64,000 bases of DNA from Nitrobacteraceae bacterium AZCC 2146. GTDB taxonomy: Bacteria; Pseudomonadota; Alphaproteobacteria; Rhizobiales; Xanthobacteraceae. Position numbers and translations under genes: made by a program. Positions 37,167 to 46,309 of this stretch are shown here, in pieces. The notes under the pieces were generated by a model. It did no database searches. It was not told where the DNA came from and saw only the letters and a program-made list of their open reading frames with translations. The stretch spans positions 372,001-436,000 of the forward strand of contig JBAGRP010000001.1 in assembly GCA_036924855.1 (NCBI GenBank), written 5' to 3'. The stretch's first letter is position 1. Each line of letters begins with the position of its first letter.

Positions 37167-37619
37167 ATGACGGAAGTCCTGTTCTATCATCTGCAGAACA
37201 TGACGCTGGAGAGCGTGCTGCCGCCGCTGCTCGAGAAGTCGCTCGAGCGCGGCTGGCGGGTCGTCGTGCAATCCACTTCGGAAGAGCGTGCCGACGCGCT
37301 CGATGCGCATCTATGGACCTATCGCGACGACTCGTTCCTGCCGCACGCCACCTGGCGTGTAGCAGACGCTGCCGAGCAACCAATCGTGCTGGCGGTGGAA
37401 GAGGGCAATCCGAACCAGGCCCAGATCCGGTTCCTGGTCGACAATGCCGCCCTGCCGGCCGATGCGGATGGCTATGAGCGCGTGGTGATGGTGTTCAATG
37501 GCGACGACGGCGATGCGCTTGGGGGAGCGCGGGCCGCCTGGACCGAGTGCAAGGCGCGGGGATTCACAGCCACCTACTGGCAGACCGACGAGCGCGGCCG
37601 GTGGCAGCGCCGCAATTAG
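37167..37619 (+). CDS. holC: DNA polymerase III chi subunit
   Basis: The chi subunit links the clamp loader to single-strand binding protein. The 150-residue product has the typical beginning EVLFYHLQNMTLESVLPPLL, the central LWTYRDDSFLPHA and VVMVFNGDD. It follows pepA in the same operon. Confidence 0.95.
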   Translation: MTEVLFYHLQNMTLESVLPPLLEKSLERGWRVVVQSTSEERADALDAHLWTYRDDSFLPHATWRVADAAEQPIVLAVEEGNPNQAQIRFLVDNAALPADADGYERVVMVFNGDDGDALGGARAAWTECKARGFTATYWQTDERGRWQRRN

Positions 37620-37729
37620 CGATTGTCGGCAATTAATGATAATCCTAGGTTTCGGCGGGGATAACCTGCCATGTGTCATGGTCGTGCCGCAAATGAGTGG
37701 TGGTACAGGCGCTTAGTGCCAAGTCGGAA

Positions 37730-38293
37730 ATGAAATTGATCGTGCGACAAGACAAGCCTTATCGAACAGGACTGCTCGTGCTGCTGCTGGCGGCTCCCTT
37801 GCTGGCGGGTTGCGCGGGGGGCGCCGGCGATATGTTTTCGTCGGATCTGCTGTCCAAGGATGCCGACTGGTTTTCCAAGCCGGGCCGGGTCTTCATCAAG
37901 AACGTTTCGATCGAGACGCCGCCGCTGTCCCCCGAGAAGGCGGTGACGCCGGCCGACCTGATCAGTGCCGATGGCATGTGCCCGGGCATGGCGCCGCGCG
38001 ATGCCAATGCGCTCGCCGATGGCGCTGCGGGCGCGCCGCAATCGGGCGGCGTCGTGGCGCTTGGCCACACCGAATGCGATGTCGCGCGTGGCGCCGGCGC
38101 TCCCGACAATGTCAACCTCTCGACCAATTCGCGTGGTGACCGCGTTGCGGTGCTGACCTATTCGCGCGGCGCCCGCGCCGGCATTTACACGTTCACGGCC
38201 GGCCGTCTGACGGTGGTCGAGCGCGGGCCTGAGCCAGTAGAGCAGCCGAAAGCCGCAAGGCCGAAGGCGAAGAAGAAGCCTGCGGCGACTTAA
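37730..38293 (+). CDS. Predicted lipoprotein, function unknown
   Basis: The 187-residue product has a lipoprotein signal: a charged start, a hydrophobic run and the lipobox LLAGC with the modified cysteine at about residue 28. The mature part is small and polar, with a segment TPPLSPEKAVTPADLISADG and a C-terminal Lys/Ala/Pro tail. I do not recognise a domain. ATG at 37730 is preferred over the GTG at 37697. Confidence 0.75.
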   Translation: MKLIVRQDKPYRTGLLVLLLAAPLLAGCAGGAGDMFSSDLLSKDADWFSKPGRVFIKNVSIETPPLSPEKAVTPADLISADGMCPGMAPRDANALADGAAGAPQSGGVVALGHTECDVARGAGAPDNVNLSTNSRGDRVAVLTYSRGARAGIYTFTAGRLTVVERGPEPVEQPKAARPKAKKKPAAT

Positions 38294-38440
38294 TACAGAT
38301 CATAAATTCGAGTTTAGCGTTCCCCTGAAACTGTATCGCTGCCCTCGCGATGTGGTGCGCCGCTGGCGTTGTGTTGCCGGCAAGCCGCAACAGTTCGACA
38401 TCGGTCGAACCATCCCGGGTATCTTGTGGGATAGGTTGGG

Positions 38441-38461
38441 CGCCTCACATCAAGCGAGGCG
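38441..38461 (+). promoter_or_regulatory. Hairpin covering the RidA ribosome site
   Basis: CGCCTC at 38441-38446 can pair with GAGGCG at 38456-38461. The second arm contains the GAGG ribosome site that lies six bases before the ATG at 38465, so the site would be masked when the hairpin forms. Confidence 0.4.
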
Positions 38462-38464
38462 AAC

Positions 38465-38866
38465 ATGAAGCGCATACGCGTCGAGCCGATTTCAAGCTAC
38501 CTGGAACGTCGCGGCGCAGGATGGATTCATCCCGCTGTGGTCGCGAACGGGTTTGTCCATCTGTCCGGCCTGCCGCCGTTCGATCCCGAGTCCGGCGACG
38601 TCAAGCCTGCGCCGTTCGAACGTCAGGTTGAGATTGTGTTGGAGCAGATGAAGCTGTGCCTGGAAGTCGCGGGCTCGTCGTTGACGCAGGTGGTCAAATG
38701 CAATGTCTATTGCACGCCTGATCCGTCGCATTTCGCCAGGTTCAACGCGGTTTACGCGCGCTACTTTCCGAAGGAAGCGCCGGCCCGCATTTTCCTACAT
38801 GTGCCATCATGGCCGGGGCTATTCGACGTCGAGATCGATTGCGTGGCGGTGGTGGATTCGGCGTAG
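38465..38866 (+). CDS. RidA/YjgF family protein
   Basis: The 133-residue product is a typical small RidA-family trimer subunit. It has VVANGFVHLSGLPPFDPESG, then CLEVAGSSLTQVVKCNVYCTPD and FPKEAPARIFLHVP. The arginine in PAR matches the catalytic arginine of deaminating members, but the following residues differ from RidA (IFLHVPSW instead of the usual TVEVARL), so deaminase activity is uncertain. It converges on the ABC-F gene seven bases away. Confidence 0.9.
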   Translation: MKRIRVEPISSYLERRGAGWIHPAVVANGFVHLSGLPPFDPESGDVKPAPFERQVEIVLEQMKLCLEVAGSSLTQVVKCNVYCTPDPSHFARFNAVYARYFPKEAPARIFLHVPSWPGLFDVEIDCVAVVDSA

Positions 38867-38872
38867 ATATAG

Positions 38873-40750
38873 TTACCCGTTCGCCTCGTCATATTGCGAG
38901 CTTGCCGCAAGCCATTGCTCTTCGGCGCGGACGAGCGCGCTGGCGGCGCCGGCGCGAGCCTTGCTGAGTTGCGCTGCCTGCTTCGGATCGCGCTTGAACA
39001 GATCCGGCAGCGCCAGCGCGGTATCGATTTTTGCGATGATGCCGTTGATACGGGTCATCTCGGCTTCGGCGTCCGAGACCTTCTGCTTCAGCGGAATCTT
39101 CTTCTCTTTGACCTTGGCCGGCTTGTCACCGCCATTGCCGCGTTCGGCGGTGGCCGCGCGATCGCGCGGACCGGCGCGCATGCCGCGCGACGACATCACG
39201 ATGCGGCGGTAGTCGTTGAGGTCGCCGTCGAAATTGGTGACAGTCTTGTCGGCCACGACCCACAGCTGATCGGCGCAGGCCTCGATCAGGTAGCGATCAT
39301 GGGACACCATGATGACGGCGCCGGGATATTCGTTGATCGCTTCGGCCAAGGCCGCGCGGCTGTCGATATCGAGATGGTTGGTCGGCTCGTCGAGGATGAT
39401 CATGTTGGGGCCGAAGAACGTCGCCAGGCCGAGCAGCAGCCGTGCCTTTTCGCCGCCCGACAGGCTCTTCACCGTGGTGTCGCCGGCCTTTCCGGAGAAG
39501 CCGATCGCGCCGGTGCGCGCGCGCACTTTGGTTTCCGTTGCATCCGGCATCAGCTTGCGGACGTGATCATAGGGCGACGCGTCCATCACCAGTTCGTCGA
39601 GCTGATGCTGCGCGAAATAGGCGATCGACAGTTTTTCAGCGCGGGTGATCGAGCCCGAAAACGGCGCCAGCTTGTTCGCCAGCAGCTTCACCAGCGTCGA
39701 CTTGCCGTTGCCGTTGGAGCCGAGCAAAGCGATGCGGTCTTCGGTATCGATCCGCAGCGTCACTTGATTGAGCACGGGCTTGCCGGGCTCATATCCGACA
39801 GAGACATTGTCGACGGCGAGAATCGGCGGCGACAGGATTTTTTCGGGTGCCGGGAAAGTGATCTCGCGCACGTCCTGGGTGACCAGCGCCGAGATCGGCT
39901 TCATGCGCTCCAGCATCTTGACGCGCGACTGCGCCTGGCGGGCTTTCGAGGCCTTGGCCTTGAAGCGATCGACGAAGTCCTGCAGCCGCTTGCGTTCGGC
40001 TTCCTGACGCTTGACGTTCTTGGCGTCGAGCGCCTCCTTGTTGGCGCGGAACTCTTCGTAGTTGGAATAGGTGCCGCGATAATGAACCAGCTTGCCGCGA
40101 TCGAGATGAAGGATCTCATTCACCGAGGTATCGAGCAGGTCGCGATCGTGGCTGATGACGATCACGGTGCGCGGATAGTTGGCGAGATGGTCCTCGAGCC
40201 ACAGCGTGCCTTCGAGATCGAGGTAGTTGGTCGGCTCGTCCAGCAGCAGCAAATCGGGCGCGGAGAACAGCGTCGCGGCCAAGGCCACGCGCATTCGCCA
40301 GCCGCCGGAGAATTCCGAGCAGGACCGCTCCTGATCGGCGGTCGAGAAGCCCAGGCCGCTGAGAATCGCGGCGGCGCGGGCCGGTGCCGAATGGGCATCG
40401 ATATCGACGAGACGGGTCTGGATTTCGGCAATACGGTTCGGATCGGTGGCGGTCTCGGCTTCCGTCAGCAGGGCGTCGCGTTCCAGATCGGCCTTGAGCA
40501 CCACCGAGATCAGGCTCGCCGGACCGTCCGGCGCTTCCTGGGCCAGACTGCCGATCCGCCAACGCGGCGGGATCGAGATGCTGCCGGTTTCGATCGGCAA
40601 TTCGCCGCGAATGGCATGGAACAGCGTGGATTTACCGACGCCGTTGCGCCCGACAAAGCCAACCCGCGCCCCCGGCGTGATCTGCGCCGTGCCCTGGTCG
40701 ATGAGAAGACGTCCGGCGATCCGGATCGAGATGTCGGTGATTGAAAGCAT
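38873..40750 (-). CDS. ABC-F family ATPase (YheS/Uup-like)
   Basis: The 625-residue product has two ATPase domains without membrane segments. The first has GRNGVGKST, signature FSGGWRMR and LLLDEPTNYLDLE; the second has GSNGNGKST, LSGGEKARLLL and ILDEPTNHLDID. A linker separates the domains and a C-terminal coiled coil ends the protein. ABC-F proteins act on the ribosome to relieve stalling or protect from antibiotics. The C-terminal coiled coil points to the Uup/YheS group rather than EttA. Confidence 0.95.
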   Translation of the reverse strand: MLSITDISIRIAGRLLIDQGTAQITPGARVGFVGRNGVGKSTLFHAIRGELPIETGSISIPPRWRIGSLAQEAPDGPASLISVVLKADLERDALLTEAETATDPNRIAEIQTRLVDIDAHSAPARAAAILSGLGFSTADQERSCSEFSGGWRMRVALAATLFSAPDLLLLDEPTNYLDLEGTLWLEDHLANYPRTVIVISHDRDLLDTSVNEILHLDRGKLVHYRGTYSNYEEFRANKEALDAKNVKRQEAERKRLQDFVDRFKAKASKARQAQSRVKMLERMKPISALVTQDVREITFPAPEKILSPPILAVDNVSVGYEPGKPVLNQVTLRIDTEDRIALLGSNGNGKSTLVKLLANKLAPFSGSITRAEKLSIAYFAQHQLDELVMDASPYDHVRKLMPDATETKVRARTGAIGFSGKAGDTTVKSLSGGEKARLLLGLATFFGPNMIILDEPTNHLDIDSRAALAEAINEYPGAVIMVSHDRYLIEACADQLWVVADKTVTNFDGDLNDYRRIVMSSRGMRAGPRDRAATAERGNGGDKPAKVKEKKIPLKQKVSDAEAEMTRINGIIAKIDTALALPDLFKRDPKQAAQLSKARAGAASALVRAEEQWLAASSQYDEANG

Positions 40751-40836
40751 GCGGGGTTTTCACCGCTGCGGCGCACAAACGCAACCCCGATTGTCGTGAG
40801 AACAGGCCGTTAGCCGCACAAAATGGCGGTACGGAT

Positions 40837-41022
40837 TCAGGCCTCCGCGGCGTTCTGGCGGTCCTGACGCCGCATTTCGTCCAGCAATGCCTGTAGCCGG
40901 GACGGCAGGGGGGTGGAGTCCGGGAGCAGGTTCCGGCGCAGCCGCTCGCCGATGGCATTGCAGATCGACGCACTGGTGGCGCGGTCGATGTGTTCCTCGC
41001 TGTCGGTGATTCGATTTTGCAT
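40837..41022 (-). CDS. Small NepR-like protein (61 aa)
   Basis: The product reads MQNRITDSEEHID, then a helix IGERLRRNLLPDST and PLPSRLQALLDEMRRQD. The spacing of IGxxLR and P-x-R-x-x-x-LL resembles the anti-sigma factor NepR of the alphaproteobacterial general stress response. No phyR, ecfG or kinase gene lies nearby, so it would be an orphan. A GGAA ribosome site precedes the ATG. It lies upstream of the ABC-F gene on the same strand. The NepR link is inference from pattern only. Confidence 0.6.
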   Translation of the reverse strand: MQNRITDSEEHIDRATSASICNAIGERLRRNLLPDSTPLPSRLQALLDEMRRQDRQNAAEA

Positions 41023-41174
41023 CAGGTTTCCGCTTCGCGCTCGTTGCAGCTGAAATACACTGAAGCAAGTCGGGCGGGCCGGAATTGTTTCAAGATTTAT
41101 CGATTTCAGGCGATTTGAGTCAAAAATCCATGAACTTGAAAATCCATGAATTCGCCGTGGCGGTGGGAACCACA

Positions 41175-41199
41175 AACCCGGCCACGGAGTGGCCGGGTT
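41175..41199 (-). terminator. Terminator of the secreted Gly/His/Trp protein gene
   Basis: A perfect 11-base stem (AACCCGGCCAC at 41175-41185 and GTGGCCGGGTT at 41189-41199) with a GGA loop lies 28 bases after the stop of the gene at 41228. On the minus strand it is followed by TGTGGTT. Confidence 0.75.
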
Positions 41200-41227
41200 G
41201 CGAGGTTGCCGGAAATCGCTGGTTGGA

Positions 41228-41506
41228 TCAGTAGCAGCGATTGACCAGCCGCCAGCGCGGTCCCCAGGGCGTGGGAACCAGCCGGCGGACATAGCAGCCG
41301 CCACCGCCGTAACCATAATAAGCCGGACCGCCGACGAAGAAGCGCGGGCCGCCCCAGCCGCGATGGAAACCACCGCCGTGCCATCCACCGTGCCAGCCGC
41401 CGCCGTGCCAGCCATGCCCGCCCCAGGCGGATGCGGAAGTCGGTGCCATCGCGGCCGCGCCCAGTGAGACGGCGGCGATCAGGGTCAGCGCGAGTTTGCG
41501 AAACAT
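41228..41506 (-). CDS. Secreted Gly/His/Trp-rich small protein
   Basis: The 92-residue product has a clean signal peptide (MFRKLALTLIAAVSLGAA, cut near ASA-WG). The mature part opens with repeats of the type HGGGWHGG, then PRFFVGGPAYYGYGGGG, and ends with two cysteines in a GGGCY...NRCY pair. His and Gly richness suggests metal binding; this is inference. The ATG at 41506 is used because the GAGGAG site is six bases from it and directly abuts the upstream ATG. Confidence 0.8.
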   Translation of the reverse strand: MFRKLALTLIAAVSLGAAAMAPTSASAWGGHGWHGGGWHGGWHGGGFHRGWGGPRFFVGGPAYYGYGGGGCYVRRLVPTPWGPRWRLVNRCY

Positions 41507-41737
41507 GGTCATCTCCTCGGGTTTGGCGCACCAGGCGCCTGCGGTGAAAGTGTCGCCCAGGCTGCGTTTTCTGAGCCGGGCGTTTCGAAGCTCAACGCTG
41601 GCAGTCTAGGCCGGTGAAGCTGAACAGCGGCCGGATGCGCATGTCAGGAACGGTTCATCTTGATGAAATCGCAGTAATTCATGCCGTCGCTGCTGCGGCC
41701 GCCGCGAAACTGTCCCTGCGGCATAGTGCCTGATCGC

Positions 41738-41766
41738 TTGCCGTTCCCGCATCGCGTCGATATAAG
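41738..41766 (+). promoter_or_regulatory. Sigma-70-like promoter of ndk
   Basis: TTGCCG at 41738-41743 and TATAAG at 41761-41766 are separated by exactly 17 bases, 39 bases upstream of the ndk ATG. Both hexamers are close to consensus. Confidence 0.7.
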
Positions 41767-41805
41767 CCCGGCAATCTTCCAACGACTGTTTTTCAAGGAT
41801 AAATC

Positions 41806-42228
41806 ATGGCTATCGAGCGTACCTTTTCGATTCTGAAGCCCGACGCGACCGAGCGTAACCTGACCGGCGCGATCAATGCGCTGATCGAAAAGGCCGGTCT
41901 GCGGATCGTCGCCCAGAAGCGCATCCGCATGACCCGCGAGCAGGCCGAGACCTTCTATGCCGTCCACAAGGCGCGCCCGTTCTTCGGCGAACTGGTGGAT
42001 TTCATGATCTCCGGTCCGGTCGTCGTGCAGGTTCTGGAAGGCGAGAACGCTGTCCTCAAGCATCGCGACGTGATGGGTGCAACCGATCCGTCGAAGGCGG
42101 CTGAGGGCACCATCCGCAAGGCCCACGCCAAGTCGATCGGCGAGAACTCGGTGCATGGTTCCGACGCTGCAGAAACCGCCGCGATCGAAATCGCGCAGTT
42201 CTTCTCGGGCAACGAGATCGTCGGCTAA
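41806..42228 (+). CDS. ndk: Nucleoside diphosphate kinase
   Basis: Ndk transfers phosphate from ATP to nucleoside diphosphates through a phosphohistidine. The 140-residue product has the full pattern [33 protein letters not shown] and the active-site block SVHGSDA with H117. An AAGGA site lies six bases before the ATG. Confidence 0.98.
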   Translation: MAIERTFSILKPDATERNLTGAINALIEKAGLRIVAQKRIRMTREQAETFYAVHKARPFFGELVDFMISGPVVVQVLEGENAVLKHRDVMGATDPSKAAEGTIRKAHAKSIGENSVHGSDAAETAAIEIAQFFSGNEIVG

Positions 42229-42304
42229 TTCGGCTTCGGCGCGGGGGCGCGCCGCAACCCGGCATAAGCCGGACAATTGATGTTTGATACAAAGGGGTGG
42301 GCCT

Positions 42305-43135
42305 GTGGACTGGTTGCTGCATATCTTCGATCCGGCGACGATCAAGTCGGTCATCGTTCAATTCGAAACTGAAATGCAGCAGCCGGCTTTCTGGCTCGCC
42401 GTCGGCAAGATCATCTGGATCAACGTGCTGTTGTCCGGCGACAACGCGCTGGTAATCGCGCTGGCCTGTCGCGGCCTGGAACCCAAGCAGCGGCTGTGGG
42501 GTATGATCCTCGGCGCCGCGGCGGCGGTGATCCTGCGCATTATCTTCACCGGCATCGTCGCGACGCTGATGGAACTGCCCTACCTCAAGCTGGTCGGCGG
42601 CCTGGCGCTGATCGTGATCGCCGCCAAACTGCTCGTGCCCGAAAACGAGGACGAGGAGGGCGTCAAGTCGGCCTCGCATCTGTGGGCGGCGGTGCAGATC
42701 GTCGTCGTCGCCGACATCGTCATGAGCCTCGACAACGTCATCGCGGTGGCGGCCGCCGCCAATGGGAGCGTGCCGTTGCTGATCCTCGGCCTGGCCATCA
42801 GCGTTCCCCTGATCGTGGCCGGCGCTGCGCTGATCATGGCGCTGCTGACGCGTTTGCCGTTGCTGGTGTGGGCGGGTGCGGCGTTGCTCGGCTGGATCGC
42901 CGGCGATGTCATTGCTACCGACCCCGCCGTTGCCCCGCTGCTGCATCGCCTGTTCGACAGTGGACTGGGCAGCAGCATCGACGCGATGCTGGCTGCGCTG
43001 CACATTGCACCGCGCTTCGGCGCCGGTGGCCATGGCGGCGAAATGATCTGTGGCGTACTCGGCGTGATCGTCGTGCTCGCGGTGGGAACGATCTGGCGCC
43101 GCAACCGCACCGCGCATGTCGAGCAAGCGGCTTAA
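42305..43135 (+). CDS. TerC family integral membrane protein
   Basis: The 276-residue product has about seven membrane helices. The TerC signatures are NVLLSGDNALVIALACRGL and VVADIVMSLDNVIAVAAAA, each with the conserved acidic residue. TerC proteins are linked to metal (manganese) export. The start is GTG at 42305, supported by an AAGGGG site seven bases upstream; the TTG at 42284 lacks one. Confidence 0.92.
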   Translation: MDWLLHIFDPATIKSVIVQFETEMQQPAFWLAVGKIIWINVLLSGDNALVIALACRGLEPKQRLWGMILGAAAAVILRIIFTGIVATLMELPYLKLVGGLALIVIAAKLLVPENEDEEGVKSASHLWAAVQIVVVADIVMSLDNVIAVAAAANGSVPLLILGLAISVPLIVAGAALIMALLTRLPLLVWAGAALLGWIAGDVIATDPAVAPLLHRLFDSGLGSSIDAMLAALHIAPRFGAGGHGGEMICGVLGVIVVLAVGTIWRRNRTAHVEQAA

Positions 43136-43306
43136 GGATTAAAGCAGCCATGGAGCGCACTGCGCCGCTCCGTTGCTGACTGTCATTCTCCGCGAATGCA
43201 GGGAGCCCGGTATTCCCGGTCCTTGCAGCTCGTTCAGCAGTTTCCCCAGAAACGTTTCAACCGCCATCGCCTCTTTGCTATTTAAGGTTGTGGCTCCTGA
43301 TGGCGT

Positions 43307-44236
43307 ATGGTTGAGTGCATCAAAAGATGCACGCTGCGGGGATTCTGGGTGGCTCCTGTTCACGATCAGATGGTCTACGACTGGACTCCGCCTGCTGCGT
43401 TGGGCGCAGGACCCGCAAACCGCAGTCGCCTGGCCATGCTGTTCGACGGCATCGAGATAGGTGTCAATCGCGGCATCGAGATGGGGCCGCTGGATCGGCC
43501 GGTGATGCGCAAGCCCCGGCACCGCGTGCTCTACATCGATCGCGCCTCGCGCGAAGAGCTCCAGAAGAAGTATCGTGATGCGGCAACAGCCGGGACGCTG
43601 ACTCCTGAAAATATCGAGCACGTCGATATCGTGTGGGATGGAACAAAGCCACTGGCGGAAGTGACCGCCCAGCGCGCCTTCGATTTCTGTGTTTCTTCGC
43701 GCGTGATCCAGCATGTACCGGACGTGATCGGCTGGCTGATCCAGATCGGGACGCTGCTGCGTCACGGCAGCCTGGTAAACATGTCGATCCTGCATCGGGA
43801 TTTCACCTTCGATCACCGCCGCGGTCTGACAAAGCCCGCCGATCTGATCCAGGCCTATCTGGAACACCGCACCCGGCCGAATGGCGCGCAGGTCTTCGAC
43901 CATGTCGCCAACGCTGCGATGATCGGATCGAATGAACCTCTGGCGCGTTCCGCGCTCATCATGGAAGCCTTCAAGCACGCGTGGGGCGTTACCCACGCCG
44001 ACCACTACATGGACGTTCACTGCTCGGTGTTCACGCCGCAATCGTTCCTCGAATGCTTCGAGGTTCTCTCTTACACAGGCCTGATCAATCTGAAGCTTCG
44101 CAAGGTCTGGCCGCAAACGGCCTGCGGCGATGAGTTTGTGGTGTCGATGGAGTTCGGCGGCTACCCTCTGGAAGAGATGGCGGCGTCTTTCAGACAGGGC
44201 CAGCTTGAAGCCGCCAGCGATCCGGGACAAAGCTAA
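43307..44236 (+). CDS. SAM-dependent methyltransferase
   Basis: The 309-residue product matches a methyltransferase group with the variant motif I EMGPLDRPVMRK, followed by LYIDRASREELQKKY and VDIVWDG. The substrate-side block SSRVIQHVPDVIGWLIQIGTLL, then DFTFDHRRGLTKPADL, completes the pattern. The substrate is unknown. The start could be 43307 or an ATG at 43370; neither has a clear ribosome site. It converges on panC. Confidence 0.8.
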   Translation: MVECIKRCTLRGFWVAPVHDQMVYDWTPPAALGAGPANRSRLAMLFDGIEIGVNRGIEMGPLDRPVMRKPRHRVLYIDRASREELQKKYRDAATAGTLTPENIEHVDIVWDGTKPLAEVTAQRAFDFCVSSRVIQHVPDVIGWLIQIGTLLRHGSLVNMSILHRDFTFDHRRGLTKPADLIQAYLEHRTRPNGAQVFDHVANAAMIGSNEPLARSALIMEAFKHAWGVTHADHYMDVHCSVFTPQSFLECFEVLSYTGLINLKLRKVWPQTACGDEFVVSMEFGGYPLEEMAASFRQGQLEAASDPGQS

Positions 44237-44277
44237 ACTGCTGCCACTTCAGCGCAACAAGATGGATACGCTGGAGC

Positions 44278-45129
44278 TCAGACGCCGATGTTGTCGATCA
44301 ACCTTGTCTTGCCGATCCTGGCGGCGACCAGCAGGCGTACCGGGCCGTCTTTCACCGAGACGATCGGCGCCAGCGTTTCGGCGTGGCGGGCCTCGAAGTA
44401 ATCCAGCACGAAGCCGGCCTCGCTGATCAGCATGGCGCCGCCGGCCATCGCGGATTCAAAGTTGTCGCCGGCGCGCAGCCGTTTCGCAGTTTCCTTCATG
44501 GCGCGGTACAGCACCGGTGCCGCGGCACGCTCCTGCGGCGACAGGTAGACGTTGCGCGACGACATCGCGAGACCGTCACGCTCGCGTACCGTGGTGGCGC
44601 CGGTGACCTTGACGCCGAGGTCGAGATCCCGCGCCATCCGCGTCACGACCTTCAGCTGCTGAAAATCCTTCTCGCCGAAGAACGCAAGATCAGGCCGCGT
44701 TTGCGCAAACAGCTTGCCGACCACGGTGGTGACGCCGCCGAAGAAATGCGGACGGAAGCGATCCTCCAGCCCGGCGGTGGCCGGGCCCTCAGTCAGGATT
44801 TTTGTCGCAAAACCGGCGGGATACATTGTCTTGACGTCCGGATTCCAGATCAGGTCGACGCCCTCGGCGGCAAGTCGCGCGACGTCGCTTTTCCAGGTTC
44901 GCGGGTAGGAGCCGAAATCCTCGGTGGGCGCGAATTGTGTGGGATTGACGAAGATCGACACGATCACCTTGCTGGCGCGCCGTTTCGCCAGCCGAACCAG
45001 CGCCACGTGGCCGTCGTGCAGCGCCCCCATGGTCGGCACCAGCGCAACGGTGGCCTTGCGCGCGCGCAGGCCATCCAGCGCGCGGCGCAGGGCAGGGAGC
45101 GTGCGGACGATCATCGGGGGACGGGGCAT
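44278..45129 (-). CDS. panC: Pantothenate synthetase PanC
   Basis: PanC joins pantoate and beta-alanine, using ATP, to form pantothenate. The 283-residue product has [19 protein letters not shown] with the HIGH-type motif and [26 protein letters not shown] and [10 protein letters not shown] follow. The ATG at 45129 is chosen; the upstream extension to 45219 runs into tandem repeats. panB is not adjacent. Confidence 0.96.
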   Translation of the reverse strand: MPRPPMIVRTLPALRRALDGLRARKATVALVPTMGALHDGHVALVRLAKRRASKVIVSIFVNPTQFAPTEDFGSYPRTWKSDVARLAAEGVDLIWNPDVKTMYPAGFATKILTEGPATAGLEDRFRPHFFGGVTTVVGKLFAQTRPDLAFFGEKDFQQLKVVTRMARDLDLGVKVTGATTVRERDGLAMSSRNVYLSPQERAAAPVLYRAMKETAKRLRAGDNFESAMAGGAMLISEAGFVLDYFEARHAETLAPIVSVKDGPVRLLVAARIGKTRLIDNIGV

Positions 45130-45200
45130 TGCGGCTCGATCTTTGGGGTGAAGGCAAACAGTCGCTCTGACCCTGCTTATCAAAGCCCGTCGGATGACGC

Positions 45201-45264
45201 CAAGCCTTTGGATGTCCAAGCCTTTGGATGTCCAAGCCTTTAGATGTCGAAGCCTTTGGGGATA
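45201..45264. repeat. 16-base tandem repeat, about 3.5 copies
   Basis: CAAGCCTTTGGATGTC occurs at 45201-45216 and 45217-45232, then with one change at 45233-45248 and with more changes to 45264. The unit is not a multiple of three. It lies between the divergent panC and mipZ genes. Confidence 0.85.
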
Positions 45265-45388
45265 CCGATGCCGGAACAGGCTCGGGATTCATCATTAAGC
45301 ACGGCCGGTCAACGCTAGCAGGCTTCGTGCACGCATTTCGCTTGACCACCGACGCCGCCGATTTGAAGATAAATCGAGGGATTTTGAG

Positions 45389-46309
45389 ATGTTGCAGACC
45401 AGTCAGGGACAATCGGGCACCGCGCATGTCGTGGTGCTGGGCAATGAGAAGGGCGGGTCAGGCAAATCGACCACTGCGCTTCACATTGCCGTGGCGCTGC
45501 TGAAAGCCGGCCAGCGCGTCGCCACCATCGACCTCGATTGCCGTCAGCAAAGCTTCACCCGCTACATCGACAACCGCCGCGCCTGGGCGCAGCGCGCTGG
45601 CCTCGCGCTCGAGGTGCCGTTTCATTGCTGCATCAAGCTTGGCCAGACCATGCAAATCGCGGACAACGAAGCCGTCGAGCTGGAGCAGTTCATGACCGCC
45701 GTCAGCGCGGTGGAGCGGAGTTACGATTTCATCGTCATCGATACGCCGGGGTCGGACAGCTATCTGATGCGGCTGGCGCATTCGATGGCCGATACATTGG
45801 TGACGCCGATCAATGACAGCTTCCTCGATTTCGACGTGCTGGGCACCGTCGATGCGGCGAACTACTCGATAACCGGCGAGAGCCATTACGCGCAGATGGC
45901 GCGCGACGCTCGGCGCAAGCGGCGCCAGCTCGATGGCGCCAGCACCGACTGGATCGTGGTACGCAACCGGTTGTCGATGGTCGGTTCGCGCAACAAGCTA
46001 TTGGTCGCCGACGTGCTGGACCAGCTGTCGTTGCGGCTCGGCTTCCGGGCGATCGACGGCCTGGCCGAGCGCGTGATGTACCGCGAGTTTTTTCCGCGCG
46101 GGCTGACCGCGCTCGACGATCTCAACGAAGCTACCCTCGGCCGGCGCCCGAGCATGGGCCACGTCACCGCGCGCGAGGAGGTCACCGACCTGCTGCGCAA
46201 GTTAAAACTCCCCCTCGACGAACGCGGCCGCCGCCGTGCGGCCAACCGCGCCGAATGGTTCGCCCAGGTCGACAAACCACTCGAAGTCCACGACATCCTT
46301 GGCGCCTGA
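45389..46309 (+). CDS. mipZ: Division-site ATPase MipZ (ParA family)
   Basis: MipZ forms gradients from the ParB-bound origins and keeps FtsZ away from the poles. The 306-residue product has the deviant Walker A GNEKGGSGKST (19-29), DLDCRQQSFTRYIDNRRAW and the MipZ-specific PINDSFLDFDVLGTVD. RVMYREFFPRGLTALDD follows. These features separate it from ParA and Soj. It stands alone, away from parAB, as usual. Confidence 0.93.
   Translation: MLQTSQGQSGTAHVVVLGNEKGGSGKSTTALHIAVALLKAGQRVATIDLDCRQQSFTRYIDNRRAWAQRAGLALEVPFHCCIKLGQTMQIADNEAVELEQFMTAVSAVERSYDFIVIDTPGSDSYLMRLAHSMADTLVTPINDSFLDFDVLGTVDAANYSITGESHYAQMARDARRKRRQLDGASTDWIVVRNRLSMVGSRNKLLVADVLDQLSLRLGFRAIDGLAERVMYREFFPRGLTALDDLNEATLGRRPSMGHVTAREEVTDLLRKLKLPLDERGRRRAANRAEWFAQVDKPLEVHDILGA

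Noticed and set aside
43307..44236. Methyltransferase taken as degenerate for lack of a GxGxG motif
   Set aside because: The family uses the variant motif EMGPLDRP, and the remaining family blocks are intact, so the gene looks functional.
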